A DNA stretch of 64,000 nt from Norana najaformis (Eukaryota > Annelida > Clitellata > Crassiclitellata > Hormogastridae). The position numbers and the translations under genes were made by a program. Shown here piece after piece: positions 37,373-47,999 of this stretch (positions are counted from its first letter, which is position 1; the number at the start of each line of letters is the position of its first letter). Where the stretch lies: positions 47,123,976 to 47,187,975 of the forward strand of contig OZ029913.1 of NCBI GenBank assembly GCA_964023275.1. The letters run 5' to 3'. The notes beneath the pieces were generated by a model that was not told the origin of the DNA, ran no database searches, and saw only the letters and a program-made list of their open reading frames with translations.

Positions 37373-40260
37373 AGTCGTAATCGTAATCGTAATCTCAATA
37401 TTTTTTACAGCGCCCAACGAAGGCTAAATCGCGGGAACCAGCTTATTCACAGGCGCTCAGTCAAAATAAAATCGATAGGCAAAAGGGTTCGGTTCCAGGT
37501 CAAGATCCAAGAATCACGCAGGCAGGCAGTCAGAAGGCTAAGGTGGGTGGTGTTTGCAATCGGATCTGCAAGATAGATAAGGAGAAGAAGAGGAATCAGG
37601 ACAGGATCTGTGAAACAGGACTGCTTCCAATTTTGAGTGGAAGACCTGCGGAGAGATTGCACGAGCTGAAGTGATGGTGAGTTCTTAGATAATTGTCGTA
37701 ATTGTGGCGGGAGTTCATTCCAGAGAGATGGAGCAGCTATGGCTACGGAGCGATTTCCAAATTTTAAGGCTGAAGTGACAGGAGGGCGGAGAAGTGTTAG
37801 GGCAGACGAGGAGCGGGTTGAACGGAGCGAAGATAGAAGTCTGGGAGGATTGAAGTCTGTTATAGGTAAGCGATAGGACTTTGTACTCTATTCGTTCAGG
37901 TATTTTAAGCCAGTGAAGTGATTTGAGAACAGCAGTGATGTGATGGTATTTTGGAGATTTGGTGACGGCACGAGCAAGAGCATCCTGAATTGCTTGAAAG
38001 CGATTTATCTGGGTTTTATCAGGAAAAGTGAATTACAGTAATCAAGTTTTGCATGGACTATGGATGTGGCGATGGTAGATGCAGTTTACAAGTCAAGCAC
38101 AAAGCGGATTCTGTGGATATGAATGAAGCAAGAGCGAGAAAGATAGGTGATATGATCAGAAAAGGAGAGGTTTTGGTCGAATATTACACCTAAACTGCGG
38201 ACATGAGAGTTAGTATTAAATGTGTTGGTGGAGGCAGACTCCAGGATGAGGGAGATAGAGGGGTCAGAAATTTTCTTCAGCTTGTCACGTAGGCCAATAA
38301 GTATGAATTCCGTCTTAGACACAGGCACAAGAGATTAGATGTAATCCACGAGGAGATTTGTTTAACCGCACGAAGAAGATGACCTACACACTCGTTGAAA
38401 CAATTCGGAGAGGAGATGAATAGTGGGGTGTCGTCAGCATAGACGTGATAGTCAACTGAGGATGCTTTAATGAGTGAACTGATTGGGGTAATGTAAAGAA
38501 TAAACAGAGGAGGTACAAGAACAGTCTCGTGGAACTCCACAAGTGAGACGGAATGATTGAGAAGAGGCTTCCGATGTTTTAACAGAGAAAGAGCGGGAGG
38601 AGAGATAGGACTATACCCAGAGGAAAGCAGTGCCAGTAAAACCAAACCAGGTCGACAGACTCTGGAGTAAGATGTTGTGATCAATAGTATCAAAGGCTGC
38701 TGAAATATCAAGGAGACAGAGGCAAAAACTGTTGATGAGAGACGGCGGAAACAAGCTTGTCGTATAGAGAAATGAGAAGAGTTTCAGTTGAGTGACGTTT
38801 GATGAAAGCAGACTGGTGTTGATTAAGTTGTGAGTTACGAGCTAGATAATCATTGATCCGAGAGAGTACAATCCGTTCAGTTAATCTGGAGATTAAAGAC
38901 AGGTTAGAAACAGGTAAGTAGTTCGAAAGGATTTCTTTGTCAAGTGATGGTTTCTTGAGAAGTGGGGTAACAATAGAATGTTTGAAAAGGAGGGGGAAGT
39001 TACCAGTAGACAAGGAGAGGTTAACTACTTTGGTAATGATTAGAACAAGAACAGATGCACAGTCTTTCAGTAAGGAGGCGGGTGTAGGGTCAAGTTCGCA
39101 CTGTTTCTGTGGAAGTGATTTTAACAGATACTTCAGATTCTGATGTGAGTTGAAAGATGTGAGTTGAAAGACAGATAATGAGGATCATGATGGGGAGGGT
39201 GGGGAGCCATGAGTGGGGACGGAGCATCATCAAGTTGGTTATTGATGGTTTTGAGAAGGAAAGATTGAAGATAAAGACTCAGAGTACTAATTTTGTTCGA
39301 AAAGAAAGAACAGAACGAGTCGGCTATTGAAGAAGATGGAAGAGAATTTGGAAGTGGGCTGGATGAGTTTCGATGGAGAAGTTGGTTTATGGTTTTCCAG
39401 AGAAGGCGAGGGCTAGAGGGTCGTGAACGAACTAGTGAGGAGTAAAAACTCTGTTTAGCTGCAGTAAGAAGGTGATGGTAGGCCTATTTAATTGCGGTAC
39501 GTGACGCTTTGGCGCCGCCGTTTTGGCTGGCTCGACAAAAGGGCTTACTTACGTGCTAACATACGGCAGTTCAAAAAGAGCGCGACCTAGTATACGAGCA
39601 ATTCGTTCGCGGAGACCAGCCGCCGGTAAAGAGCAGAAAATACGTCGACGCAGATCTCAGAATCAGGACAATTGTTGAGAGTTATAACGAACGAAACATC
39701 ATCGAGTACCTTAGAGGAGTATCGCATAATTTTTTTGATGGACTCGTGAACTGATGGACTGTACAGCTTACCAAAACGTAACGCATTGACCAATATTCAT
39801 TGAACATTCCTTGACAACTTTGATATGTTACGTTTATTTCAAAATGTATTGAAGCTTTGATATACTGTGTTTATTTCTAAATGCATTAAAACAAAGTAAC
39901 AAAGATAGTGTTTACGGCATTGAACAATACAACTTTGCATGAAAAAACAAATAAACGTTTATTGTCAACTGTTATATACTACGTTTACTACGCTGACTGA
40001 GAAATGCGTTTATGTTTATAAGCGCCAAAACGGACGCACCAAAACTGTGGCGCCAAAACGTCCTGCTTCGATTTATTTATGGCAGATTTAAGGGCAGATA
40101 GTTCAGGAACCCTGGTGCGTTTGTAAGCGCGGTCAAGGCGTCGCCGGAAAGATTTGAAGGCCTGGATATAGGAATTGTACCAAGGATTGTTAGAGTGAGA
40201 TCAGGATTTGGTAATAATAGAAGCATGCTTGTCAAGGATAGTGGAAAGAGTGGTGTTGTA
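37373..40260 (-). pseudogene. CR1/L2-like LINE with (ATTACG)n tail, decayed
   Basis: On minus the element ends in CGTAAT hexamers (seen on plus as cgtaatcgtaatcgtaatc at 37378-37396), then a long untranslated region with tggagcagctatggct. RT parts are LSNYLPVSNLSLISRLTERIV, QLNQHQSAFIKRHSTETLL, VDYHVYADDTPLF with the catalytic YADD (38277-38711), and FILIGLRDKLKKI. Upstream parts reach about 40260. A 0.6 kb insertion with inverted GGCGCC-containing ends interrupts it near 39489-40080. Stops and shifts throughout. The same family occurs at 40441-43215, inside the P element and at 57394-57690. Confidence 0.7.
39489..40080. mobile_element. Candidate MITE with GGCGCC-containing inverted ends
   Basis: Inside the CR1/L2-like LINE, the left boundary reads gacgctttggcgccgccgttttgg and the right boundary is the near inverse, ccaaaactgtggcgccaaaacgtc. 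LINE sequence resumes on both sides. The middle is AT-rich with aaaacaaataaacgtttattg phrases and no convincing gene. Exact ends and a target duplication were not fixed. Confidence 0.45.
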
Positions 40261-40440
40261 GGAAGAGGGAAGGCAACCGATTGCTTTGCACATAGTCAAG
40301 CCACCCAGAAGGGTGATATCTCATAACATAGTCATGCCACGCCAGTCCGGTCAATTACAACCTACCTTAGAACGACCTAATAAAGCCAACAGAGTGTGTG
40401 GCTGTTGTTTAACGGTTCGACGGTTGCGCATTTGGGATGG

Positions 40441-40518
40441 TACCGTTCGTAATTGTAATCTCGAGATTTCTACAGCGTCCAACGAAAGCGAAGTCGCGGG
40501 AACCAGCCTATTCATAGG
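40441..40518 (-). mobile_element. CR1/L2-like LINE 3' end, part 1 (split by the P element)
   Basis: The sequence gttcgtaattgtaatctcgagatttctacagcgtccaacg and the following ccagcctattcatagg match the start of this LINE's 3' end on plus (compare 37378-37460). It stops exactly at the P element and continues at 42792. Confidence 0.7.
40511..40518. repeat. 8-bp target site duplication TTCATAGG (left)
   Basis: TTCATAGG lies directly outside both ends of the P element, at 40511-40518 and 42792-42799. Related LINE copies have a single ttcacagg or similar phrase at this place. Confidence 0.9.
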
Positions 40519-40864
40519 CATAGATATAATAACACTGGATACAGCATACAGCCCGATTTCTATGCTACACAGTGAAGATACTGGATACAGATATAATAAC
40601 ACTGGATACAGTGTTATTATATCTATGCATACAACCAGATTTGTGAAGCCAACATCTAATTTTAGCCGGTGACGTCATGGGTGGCAGAAAGCAGCCTTGT
40701 ACGGTGGAAATGCATGAAAAGAACTGCAAGTTCGTGTTGGGAATCGTCTTTACAGAGACATTTATGTACACAAATATTTTAACAAATAAATTTAATAATG
40801 CAATATGTTTTGGCTAATGGCGGAAATGGAGATAATGAGGCTTTTAAAATCATAATAAAAATAT

Positions 40865-41865
40865 ACAACTGGTTTCTTAAGATCTAGGAATCAGGCAGGC
40901 CGACAGTCAGATGGGTACGGCAGATGGTGTTTCGGATTGGAGGCCGAGAGAGAGAGAAAGAGAGAGACAGAGAGAGAGACAGAGACAGAGACAGAGACAG
41001 AAAAAGCAGTTTAAGATTTTTGGAAAAGTAATATTTTGAGTTTTGAGTGAAAGACCAGCCAGAAATTGCCAGATGTGAAGTGTTGGTGAGTTCTTTTGAT
41101 GAGTCAGATAACTGCATAGCCATAGCTGCTCCACCCCTCTGGAATAAATTCTGGTGGGAGTTTATTCCAGAGCGGTGGAGCAGCTATGGCTATATAGCGA
41201 CTTCCAAATTTTAAGGATGAAATGATGGGGGGGAAGAAGTGTTAGGACAGAATAGGATTGGGTTGAACGGAGTGGTTGGAATGCAAATAAATGACAAAAA
41301 TAGGAGGATTGGGAAGATTGAACTGTGTTATAGGTAAGCGAAAGGATTTTATACTCTCTGTGTTCAGGTACTGTATTTTTAATCCAGTGAAATGATTTGA
41401 GAACAGGACCAATGTGATAGGGTGTGGGAGTTTTGGTGACTGCATGAGCAAGAGCATTTTGGATAGCCTGAAGGCGGTTTATTTGAGTGGTATCTACACT
41501 GATAAAAAGTGAATTGAATTGGACTATGGATGTGGCAATGGTAGATGCAGTTTTGAAGTCAAGCATATGTAAGGCAAATTGTGTAAAGGTCATGGATATG
41601 CATAAAGCAAGAATGGGAAAGATGGGTGATATGATCAGAAAAGGTGAATATTTGGTAGAATATTACACCTAATTTGCAGACAGGAGTCAGCGTTAATGGT
41701 ATTGGTAGAGGTAGAATCCGGGCTGAGGCAGAGAGAAGGATTAGGAATTTTCTTGAGGTTGTCACATAGGCCAACAAGTTTGAATTTGGTTTTAGATGGG
41801 TTCAGGCACAAGAGATCAGAAGGTGGAATTGTGAAAATGAATAGAAAGAATTCAGTCTCTACAGC
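40865..41865 (-). mobile_element. CR1/L2-like LINE fragment nested in the P element
   Basis: On plus it shows the same series as other copies: agatctaggaatcaggcagg, gtgaaagaccagcc, gagcagctatggct, gcgacttccaaattttaagg. On minus, the end of the RT reads FTQFALHMLDFKTASTIATS, INRLQAIQNALAHAVTKTP and LKSFHWIK. A GA/CAGA-rich low-complexity run at 40947-41005 and a fold-back at 41116-41193 lie within. It is dead. Confidence 0.65.
41116..41193. repeat. 33-bp fold-back (inverted repeat, 12-nt loop)
   Basis: Arms at 41116-41148 and 41161-41193 pair with one mismatch. The right arm is normal LINE sequence also seen in sister copies; the left arm is its inverse and replaces the sequence expected there. 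Confidence 0.85.
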
Positions 41866-42212
41866 AAAGTTTATATTGGGGCCAAATGGTACTATTCCCA
41901 TGTGGGGCCCCTGCATTTTGGACCTATCAAATGTTCATGGGCATGCTGGCAGGGCTATAGTAATACAACTGTAATATTACTGTGAATTCATAATTTATAC
42001 TAAAATAGTTTCAACGCGCACACACACACAGTAAACTAATTTTAATATGAATTTTTAAAATTATGAATTTGTGTCAAATTGGCATGCCTTTCCCCAAACA
42101 GCATCATATGTAGGGCGTATTTAGCTATATGACAATATTCGCAGATAGGCTTCATATTTCCTGTACATGGTATGGAAGGATGGTAACATTGCAAACATAG
42201 GATTCATATAAC

Positions 42213-42572
42213 CTAGGGTATGTCATATATCTTACATATGACGTTGCTAATGGAATGCTGGAACCGTGCAATCACTGTAGCCCTATTTATACCTCTGTAC
42301 TCTTCAGCATATAAATCATTTAGTGTGCTCATGAGATGACATACAAAATTAGCTGTATCTTCAATAAATAATTTTTTCCAGTAAATGAAATATAACTTGT
42401 GCTGCTGCTGGCATTTTGAAGTTAGTTTTATGAAACCAGGTTGGCCTTTCACACTGCAAAACCACCGCCTCAATGTATTTTGGTGAGGGAGACATGTGTT
42501 AATAGTTTTCCTCACATATTCGTAGGCCTTTGCTGAATGAACATGCAAAGTGAGGGCAGATGTACGCAACAC
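42213..42572 (-). pseudogene. P-element (THAP9-like) transposase fragment
   Basis: A frame on minus reads SALTLHVHSAKAYEYVRKT, CLPHQNTLRRWFCSVKGQPGF and a helical tail. The phrase ALTLHFxSxKAYxYVR followed by LPHxxTLRxW is a hallmark of P-element and THAP9 transposases, located between the THAP DNA-binding domain and the catalytic core. No catalytic residues and no THAP domain remain here, so the element is non-autonomous. Orientation relative to the terminal repeats is minus. Confidence 0.75.
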
Positions 42573-42791
42573 GGACTTGACTTTATTCTTTCATCTCACT
42601 TGGCATATGATTTAGTCATTTTCAGAAATGTATACTTCGACAGCGCTCAACTTTCCTCTAGGGCGCATACGACGACCGTGCGAAGCTCAGCTTTCTGCCA
42701 CCCATGACGTCATTTGACCCAGGATATGTTGGCTTCACTGTGTAGCATAGAAATCGGGCTGTATGCTGTATCCAGTGTTATTATATCTATG

Positions 42792-43215
42792 TTCATAGGC
42801 GCTTAGTCAAAACAAAATAGACAGGAAAAAGGGTTCGTTCGGTTCCAGGTCAAGATCCAGGCGTCAGCAGTCAGACAGTCGGACGGCTACGGTGGATGGT
42901 GCTTGAAATTGAAGCGAGGAAAAAGATAAGGGGAAGAGGAAGACTCAGGATAAAATTTTTGAAATAGTAATTTTTTTCAGTTTTGAGTGAAAGACCAGCA
43001 CAGAAATTCCAAGAGGTGAAGTGTTGGGGAGTTCGTAAGATGGATCAGATAATTGCCGTAACTCTGGCTGGAGGTTATTCCAGAGGGGAGGGGCAGCTAT
43101 GGCTATGGAGCGATTTCCAAATTTTAAGGATGAGGTGACGGGAGGGCGAAGAAGTGTTCGGACAGACGAGGAGCCTTCGGAGCAACGCCCCATTGTGCTG
43201 AAACACAGTTAAAAG
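42792..43215 (-). mobile_element. CR1/L2-like LINE 3' end, part 2
   Basis: Continues from 40518: cgcttagtcaaaac, ggttccaggtcaagatccag, then gtgaaagaccagcac, gaggggcagctatggctatgg and gcgatttccaaattttaagg. It ends near 43190-43215. It lacks RT motifs. Confidence 0.65.
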
Positions 43216-43439
43216 GGTGCTCGCTTCGCTTGCTCTTAGGCCTTAACTGCAATTTCTTGTGCCATTATTGATAAACCGGAAATTACTGAGTCATGGCGTC
43301 AATTTTTGCAGTTTGCCTCAAACATCTTAATACAACCACCACATGTAGGGCGCAGACGAAACTCGGTCCATGTGGTGAAAAAACGAACAGACAGGCAGGA
43401 CTACCTTCTAAGAGATGTGGATGAGGATACAGGTGTCAA

Positions 43440-43620
43440 ATAGCACAAACCATAAAGAAAACTCCTGGCGGCAGTCACATCCAAGCTGGAAGAGGGTAAC
43501 ATCCGAGCTGCCACACGCATTTTGTGTAAGCAGGATCTGGTTACAAAGCAAAACTTCACGGCATTGAAGGAAAAACATCCAAATTATATCTTGGCTGGCA
43601 ACATTTTTTACTACCAGATC
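43440..43620 (+). mobile_element. LINE fragment (same clade as 58850-61455)
   Basis: Reads TSKLEEGNIRAATRILCKQD and FTALKEKHPN, matching SSKLEEGNIRAAFRIL and LEELRNKHPL in the N-terminal region of the LINE at 58850-61455. Only this short stretch is recognisable. Confidence 0.6.
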
Positions 43621-43899
43621 CACTATCTGTCTCTTCCAGTGGCGGTAATCACTGGGGGACAGAGAGGGACTGCCCCCCAAAGTTTTGACAGAGATTATCC
43701 TTCAAAATTAGAACTTATAATGGGAGGGACAGCAAAGTGGGTCAGTGCTAAACCAAGAACTGTCCCCTGTGCTTTCTTCAACTTTTATGCACTGTCCCAA
43801 TTTCTTTGCGTTGTTCAACAACCATTTTTGAGTTTAATAATTCATGTCGGTTGGAATCATTAAAGCATCGACAGGTTCAGCAAATTAAACTACTGTGTT

Positions 43900-44310
43900 C
43901 TACATGATGGCTGGTGAGAAGTAAAGGGCTTGTTTCACTTGTGACTCAGTACTCTTCAGTTTTGGAATGTCTGGATGAAATATCGCATGATAAATTATCA
44001 TCTTCCAATGTGGCAGCTCGCGTATCTAGTTTATATGTAAGTTTGCAGAAAGGATATGTGCCGTTTGAATTAAAGATGGCTCGAAAAATTCTTGCACCAC
44101 TGGAAAGCCTCAATTGTTCATTGCAGTCAATGTATCAGACTGTATCTAGAATGCATATCATTGAAGAACTGATTCTTTTCACAATGATGCTGTAGTTGAT
44201 GGTCTGATGCAAGAATGTTATGACATCATAAAAAAGCTTGACTTGGAACTCATTGTTGTACCGGGACAACGAAGTGTGCCACCAATACAGAAACATTTGT
44301 AGCTCAGACA
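43900..44310 (+). pseudogene. hAT-type (ZMYM1/DUF4371-like) transposase fragment
   Basis: The frame reads LVTQYSSVLECLDEIS, NVAARVSSLYVSLQKGY, RKILAPLESLNCSLQ, then in another frame DAVVDGLMQECYDIIKKLDL and VPGQRSVPPIQKHL. This is the helical region after the catalytic core of hAT-like transposases. Start and catalytic residues are missing. 44311-44730 is AT-rich and holds nothing I can support. Confidence 0.5.
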
Positions 44311-44734
44311 TGTACAGAACATTACCAACATGCCTATTTCATGTTAACTGATACTGCGATCTTAAATCATTTTGAAGATAGTGCTGGGCTTTGTGCCTAC
44401 AAGGCACTTGAAAACGTTTTATTTTCCGGCATTATTGATGAGTATTACCGGACTTGTTACCCTAACATATCAATATCAAAACTGTGAAACCAATGTGATC
44501 ACTTGTAAAAATATAATTGCAACATATCTAAGTATTTTTTTATTAAAATTGCAGTTAATAAACATTTCTTTATCATAATTAAAGTGAATTTATGAACAAA
44601 ATTTTGTGTTAATTGGTAGTCTATCAAAGTACATATGATGAAATATTCTGTGGAACTACCAAACATCTAACAGTATCAAGATAATGTCATTTATGCATAC
44701 ATCATTATATATTTTGACAGATTTTCTGTTCATA

Positions 44735-45085
44735 AGATGAAAATTTTGTTGTTACAGTCTTCCATACTGAATCGTCCAGCTGGTACTGACGTGCACTATC
44801 ACTGTGTGTCGAAGTGCGGGCACAAAATGAAGGGCATGTTGGAATGGAACCCAGCATATGTCATCATGTCTTGGCCAAGTCAGACGATAGCTTCCTCTTC
44901 TCTGCGTACTTGTCATGAGTTTTACGACTATATCTTCTCCTTCGTCTGACCGGTCTGTTGTCACCCCAGTGTACCACATTTGGTCATGTACAGTGTATAT
45001 TACTGCCACAAACTGCCCTGGTTTATAGGTAGTGGCATCCAGTCTGTCCTCAGTTGCTTGCTGTGATTCCTCTGTCACATCCATC
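44735..45085 (-). pseudogene. Transposase-like C-terminal domain, inverted copy 1
   Basis: Reads EESQQATEDRLDATTY, PGQFVAVIYTVHDQMWYTG, DIVVKLMTSTQRRGSY and WPRHDDICWVPFQHAL. The pattern GxFVAVxY, then WYxGxV, then CWV, suggests a small SH3/Tudor-like barrel at the end of a larger protein. Its inverted twin is at 46055-46412, about 95% alike at protein level. Upstream on minus, separated by a SINE, lies another part of the same kind of protein (45360-45688). Confidence 0.55.
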
Positions 45086-45159
45086 AGAAAAGTAAATTAC
45101 TTTCTTCACAGAAAGATGTTCAGTCTTCAGATAATCCAAAATTAATTTCTGAAAGGTTA

Positions 45160-45352
45160 TTATTATTTCTGCATTTATTAGGCGCCACTTTCTAATGGCC
45201 TAGCATCAATCGATGGCACCGAGCAATTGTAAGTGAAGGACTTGCTCAAGGTCCCTACACAGTAACCGTCTCGGAGAAGACTCAAACTCGTACTCTCCAC
45301 ATCACAAGCTGAGCGCTCTATCCAATACGCTACCGTGCCCCCCCACAAGGTG
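45160..45352 (-). mobile_element. tRNA-derived SINE
   Basis: On minus the head reads as a tRNA-like pol III promoter: A-box-like tagcgtattggatagagcgc (45313-45332) and B-box-like gagtttgagtc (45279-45289). A conserved body follows with ccttgagcaagtcc, cacttacaattgctc and ggcgcctaa near the tail, then an AT-rich (ATA)n end. This layout is common in deuterostome and mollusc SINEs. It is not a functional tRNA: the acceptor stem cannot pair. Confidence 0.65.
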
Positions 45353-45359
45353 TGCACTG

Positions 45360-45688
45360 TTGACATTGCATGAATCATGCAGTTGCTTATTACACACAGA
45401 CTAATGCTGATCATGTTCTCGCCACTGTTGCGATAATATACAACAGATGGATGAAGAGTGGCCTGTGAATTGTTCCAGTGGTGTCCTTGCACAACATCTT
45501 GGATAATAAATTAATAATTTTCTGTAGTCACCAAGAACGATGCACTGCTCAGGTTCAAGATTTTCCTTGAGTCTGCCAATATATGCTGTTTGTGATTTAC
45601 TGATGAAGAACTTTTCTGATGGAACTACAAGAAGTTTGTTGATCTGACCCACCAATAACTTTACTTTGATTACAATACAGAATGGCAC
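45360..45688 (-). pseudogene. Transposase-like protein, central fragment (minus)
   Basis: Frames on minus read RLKENLEPEQCIVLGDY, then GHHWNNSQATLHPSVVYYR, then SLCVISNC. They match a widespread, poorly annotated family in which a first aspartate sits in VxxDFAENY-like sequence before HWNxxQxTLHP. I read it as an RNase H-fold transposase-like protein, but the family name is unknown to me. It belongs upstream of the domain at 44735-45085. Confidence 0.45.
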
Positions 45689-45689
45689 T

Positions 45690-46412
45690 TCTTTGCAACA
45701 TCACATCGGAAAAGTCTCCATGATGGTATTGGGGGAAACTGTGAAGCACCTGGCTACATGTGCTAGTCGGCAAGCCACCATCGAGAATCAGATTTAAACC
45801 AACATGCTTTATATGATTGTAAATGAAAACATTAAAGGTATCCGTTTCTTCAGGATTACAAAAGCCTCAAGTGAACAGCATGTAGAGGACTTCAAGTTGG
45901 AAAAATGGTACAGTGCAGCCAAGACAATTTCTGGAACCCCTAGCCAACATGCGTTTTTCCAAGTGTCAGAGTTTGATAATGATGTGAAGAATATCTTTGG
46001 ACTCATTTAGAACTGTTGCAACAGTTACTGACATTGACGATTGTAACGAACTGGAATATGTCATAGAGGAATCACAGCAAGCAACTGAGGACAGACTGGA
46101 TGCCACTACCTATGAAACAGGGCAGTTTGTGGCAGTAATATACACTGTACATGACCAAATGTGGTACACTGGGGTGACAACAGACCGGTCAGACGAAGGA
46201 GAAGATATAGTTGTCAAATTCATGACAAGTACACAGAGAAGGGGAAGCTGTCGTCTGACTTGGCCAAGACATGATGACATATGCTGGGTTCCATTCCAAC
46301 ATGCCCTTCATTTTGTGCCCGCACTACGAATACACAGTGATAGTGCACGTCAGTACCAGTTGGACGATTCAGTATGGAAGACAAAATTTTCATCTTATGA
46401 ACAGAAAATCTG
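45690..46412 (+). pseudogene. Transposase-like protein, C-terminal half, inverted copy 2
   Basis: On plus: HFFATSHRKS and DGIGG (a conserved catalytic-site-like stretch), then IKGIRFFRITKASSEQH, then YSAAKTISGTPSQHAFF, and the SH3-like end GQFVAVIYTVHDQMWYTG to DDICWVPFQHAL. Stops near 45795 and 46007 interrupt it. It is the inverse of 44735-45085 over its last 350 bases. Together the two arms form a long inverted repeat around unlike centres, probably two copies of one element in opposite orientations. Confidence 0.5.
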
Positions 46413-46630
46413 AATAATAGTAAATGATGAAGAGCTGGAACAGATCAGGCAGTTCTGCTACTTAGGAAGCATGAATGATTACAAAATGTCAAAATGAAAT
46501 TTAAAAAGCATAGTGTTGGGGAAAGATGCCTTCATAAAGAGGAAAGAATTAATGAGTGGAGGACTGAACAGGAAACTAAAGAAGAGAATGGTCAAAACAT
46601 CGATATGAAGCGTGGTCTTATGTGGATCGG
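46405..46630 (+). mobile_element. RTE-type LINE C-terminal fragment
   Basis: Reads VNDEELEQIRQFCYLGSM, LGKDAFIKRKELMSG, LNRKLKKRMVKT. Short and with stops. It directly follows the transposase-like arm. Confidence 0.6.
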
Positions 46631-46639
46631 TGTATCATG

Positions 46640-47990
46640 AGTAACTGATAATTATAATACGCACCCTAGACACGTGTGTAGCAACGCATGGTACAAGGCC
46701 AACAGTCTGACAATATACATGAAGCTGAATACACACGCGTTAATATATCTATAGGCTAACCTGGTATATGGCGTCAGAAGTAAAGTATCACAAAGACAAA
46801 CTAACCGAAAATCGATAGGCTAAGTAATCAATATGGCGACGACGACTTTACCGGCGCCTCTGAAAGTAACGATCTGGCTGTAGACTGGAAACGCTTCAGA
46901 TGGCAATGGAGTAATTATGTGAAAGCGGCGAAACTAGATCGCGAAGACGGAGACCGACAGGCAGCTATCTTTCTAGCGTGCTTCATAAAGCACGAAAAGC
47001 ATGAAGCATGAGATCTAAATAGAAAGCATATGAGATTTTTATCTAGCGTAAAGATCTCATTAAGCTCGGACGCATATGAGATCTTTACAACGATGGAATT
47101 CGCCCGCGAGCAGCACAAAGAAGACCCTGCAAAGCTCCTCGAAGCTTTCGAATCCTATTGCACTGGCAAAATCAATGAAGGGTACGAGCACTACATTTTT
47201 CACCGCCGACAACAGGAGCCCGGTGAGACTTTTGACTCATTTCTTGGCGATCTGCGTCGACTCGTCAGAACTTGTGATTAAGGGACAGTTGAAGAATCAG
47301 CGATCCGCGATAGAATTGTCCTTGGCGTTAAGGATGACGCCACGTGGAAGAAACTCCTCCAGATGCAGAAACTCAACCTAGCTCAAGCTATCGACATATG
47401 TCGAGCGTCTGAGGCGACTATGCGGCAGCTGAAGAGCATTAGGCCTACTACGCCAGACGAAGTCCAGTCCATGACGACGCCCACCAGGTTCTTATGCACA
47501 ACGGCAGACACGAAATTGGGAAAGCCCGGACAAGCACAAAACGCACAACAGCCATCCAAAGGATTCCCCGGGTCAGTCCTGCCAGAAATGTGGGGGATTG
47601 CACAATCCGTCAAAGAGCGCGTATCCGGCTTAAGGTAGGCCTAAAACCTACAATTTCTGTCTGAATATGCGGCTTTATAGTAGCGTCTGTAGGTCACGGC
47701 GAACCACAACTGATGTCCGAGAACTGCATGAAGGAGAAGAAACATTATTTGCGCTTGACAACGCTGACAACCTGAGTCTACTCGCACATCCTTGTCAATG
47801 GACATAATGGGAGATTCTTATTAGACTGGTTCCTCCGTCGACATCTTTCCGGTAGCCCTCTATACCAAAATCACCACCAATGCCCTTCGCCCGCCTAGAG
47901 CAACATTACGCATGTTTGACCGACAGGGGCTTAAAACCCTTAGAATGTTCACCGCCATAGTCAGACACCCACACACATATATACGGAATT
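46640..47990 (+). pseudogene. gag: Gypsy-type LTR retrotransposon relic: primer site, gag, protease
   Basis: A primer-binding-site-like TGGCGTCAGAAG (46769-46780, tRNA-Leu type in many Gypsy elements) precedes ATG 46833 (MATTTLPAPLK). Gag pieces in shifting frames read DWKRFRWQWSNYVKAAKLD, LLEAFESYCTGKINEGYEH, EPGETFDSFLGDLRRLVRTC, AIRDRIVLGVKDDATWKKL and AQAIDICRASEATMRQLK. A damaged CCHC region follows near 47575-47635. A retropepsin-like stretch near 47800-47960 (VNGHNGRFLLD with the DTGS core broken by a 2-base loss, then VDIFPVALYTKI) follows. The reverse transcriptase is not found. The 5' LTR is only partly visible before 46768. Confidence 0.7.
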
Positions 47991-47999
47991 CGATGTAGA

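Larger units (their letters stand above)
40519..42791 (-). mobile_element. P-superfamily DNA transposon with 59-bp inverted ends
   Basis: Perfect 59-base terminal inverted repeats occupy 40519-40577 and 42733-42791, starting CATAGATATAATAACACTGG. A further subterminal inverted pair, TGACGTCATGGGTGGCAGAAAGC, lies at 40670-40692 and 42690-42712. The flanking duplication is 8 bp, as for P elements, and the ends begin CAT with an AATAACA phrase, as do known P ends. A piece of P transposase remains at 42213-42572. The rest of the transposase has been lost, and CR1/L2-like LINE pieces occupy much of the interior (40865-41865). The left end has an extra internal copy of the terminal sequence. Confidence 0.85.

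Noticed and set aside
45313..45332. A tRNA gene
   Set aside because: The A and B boxes belong to a SINE: the acceptor stem does not pair and a SINE body follows.
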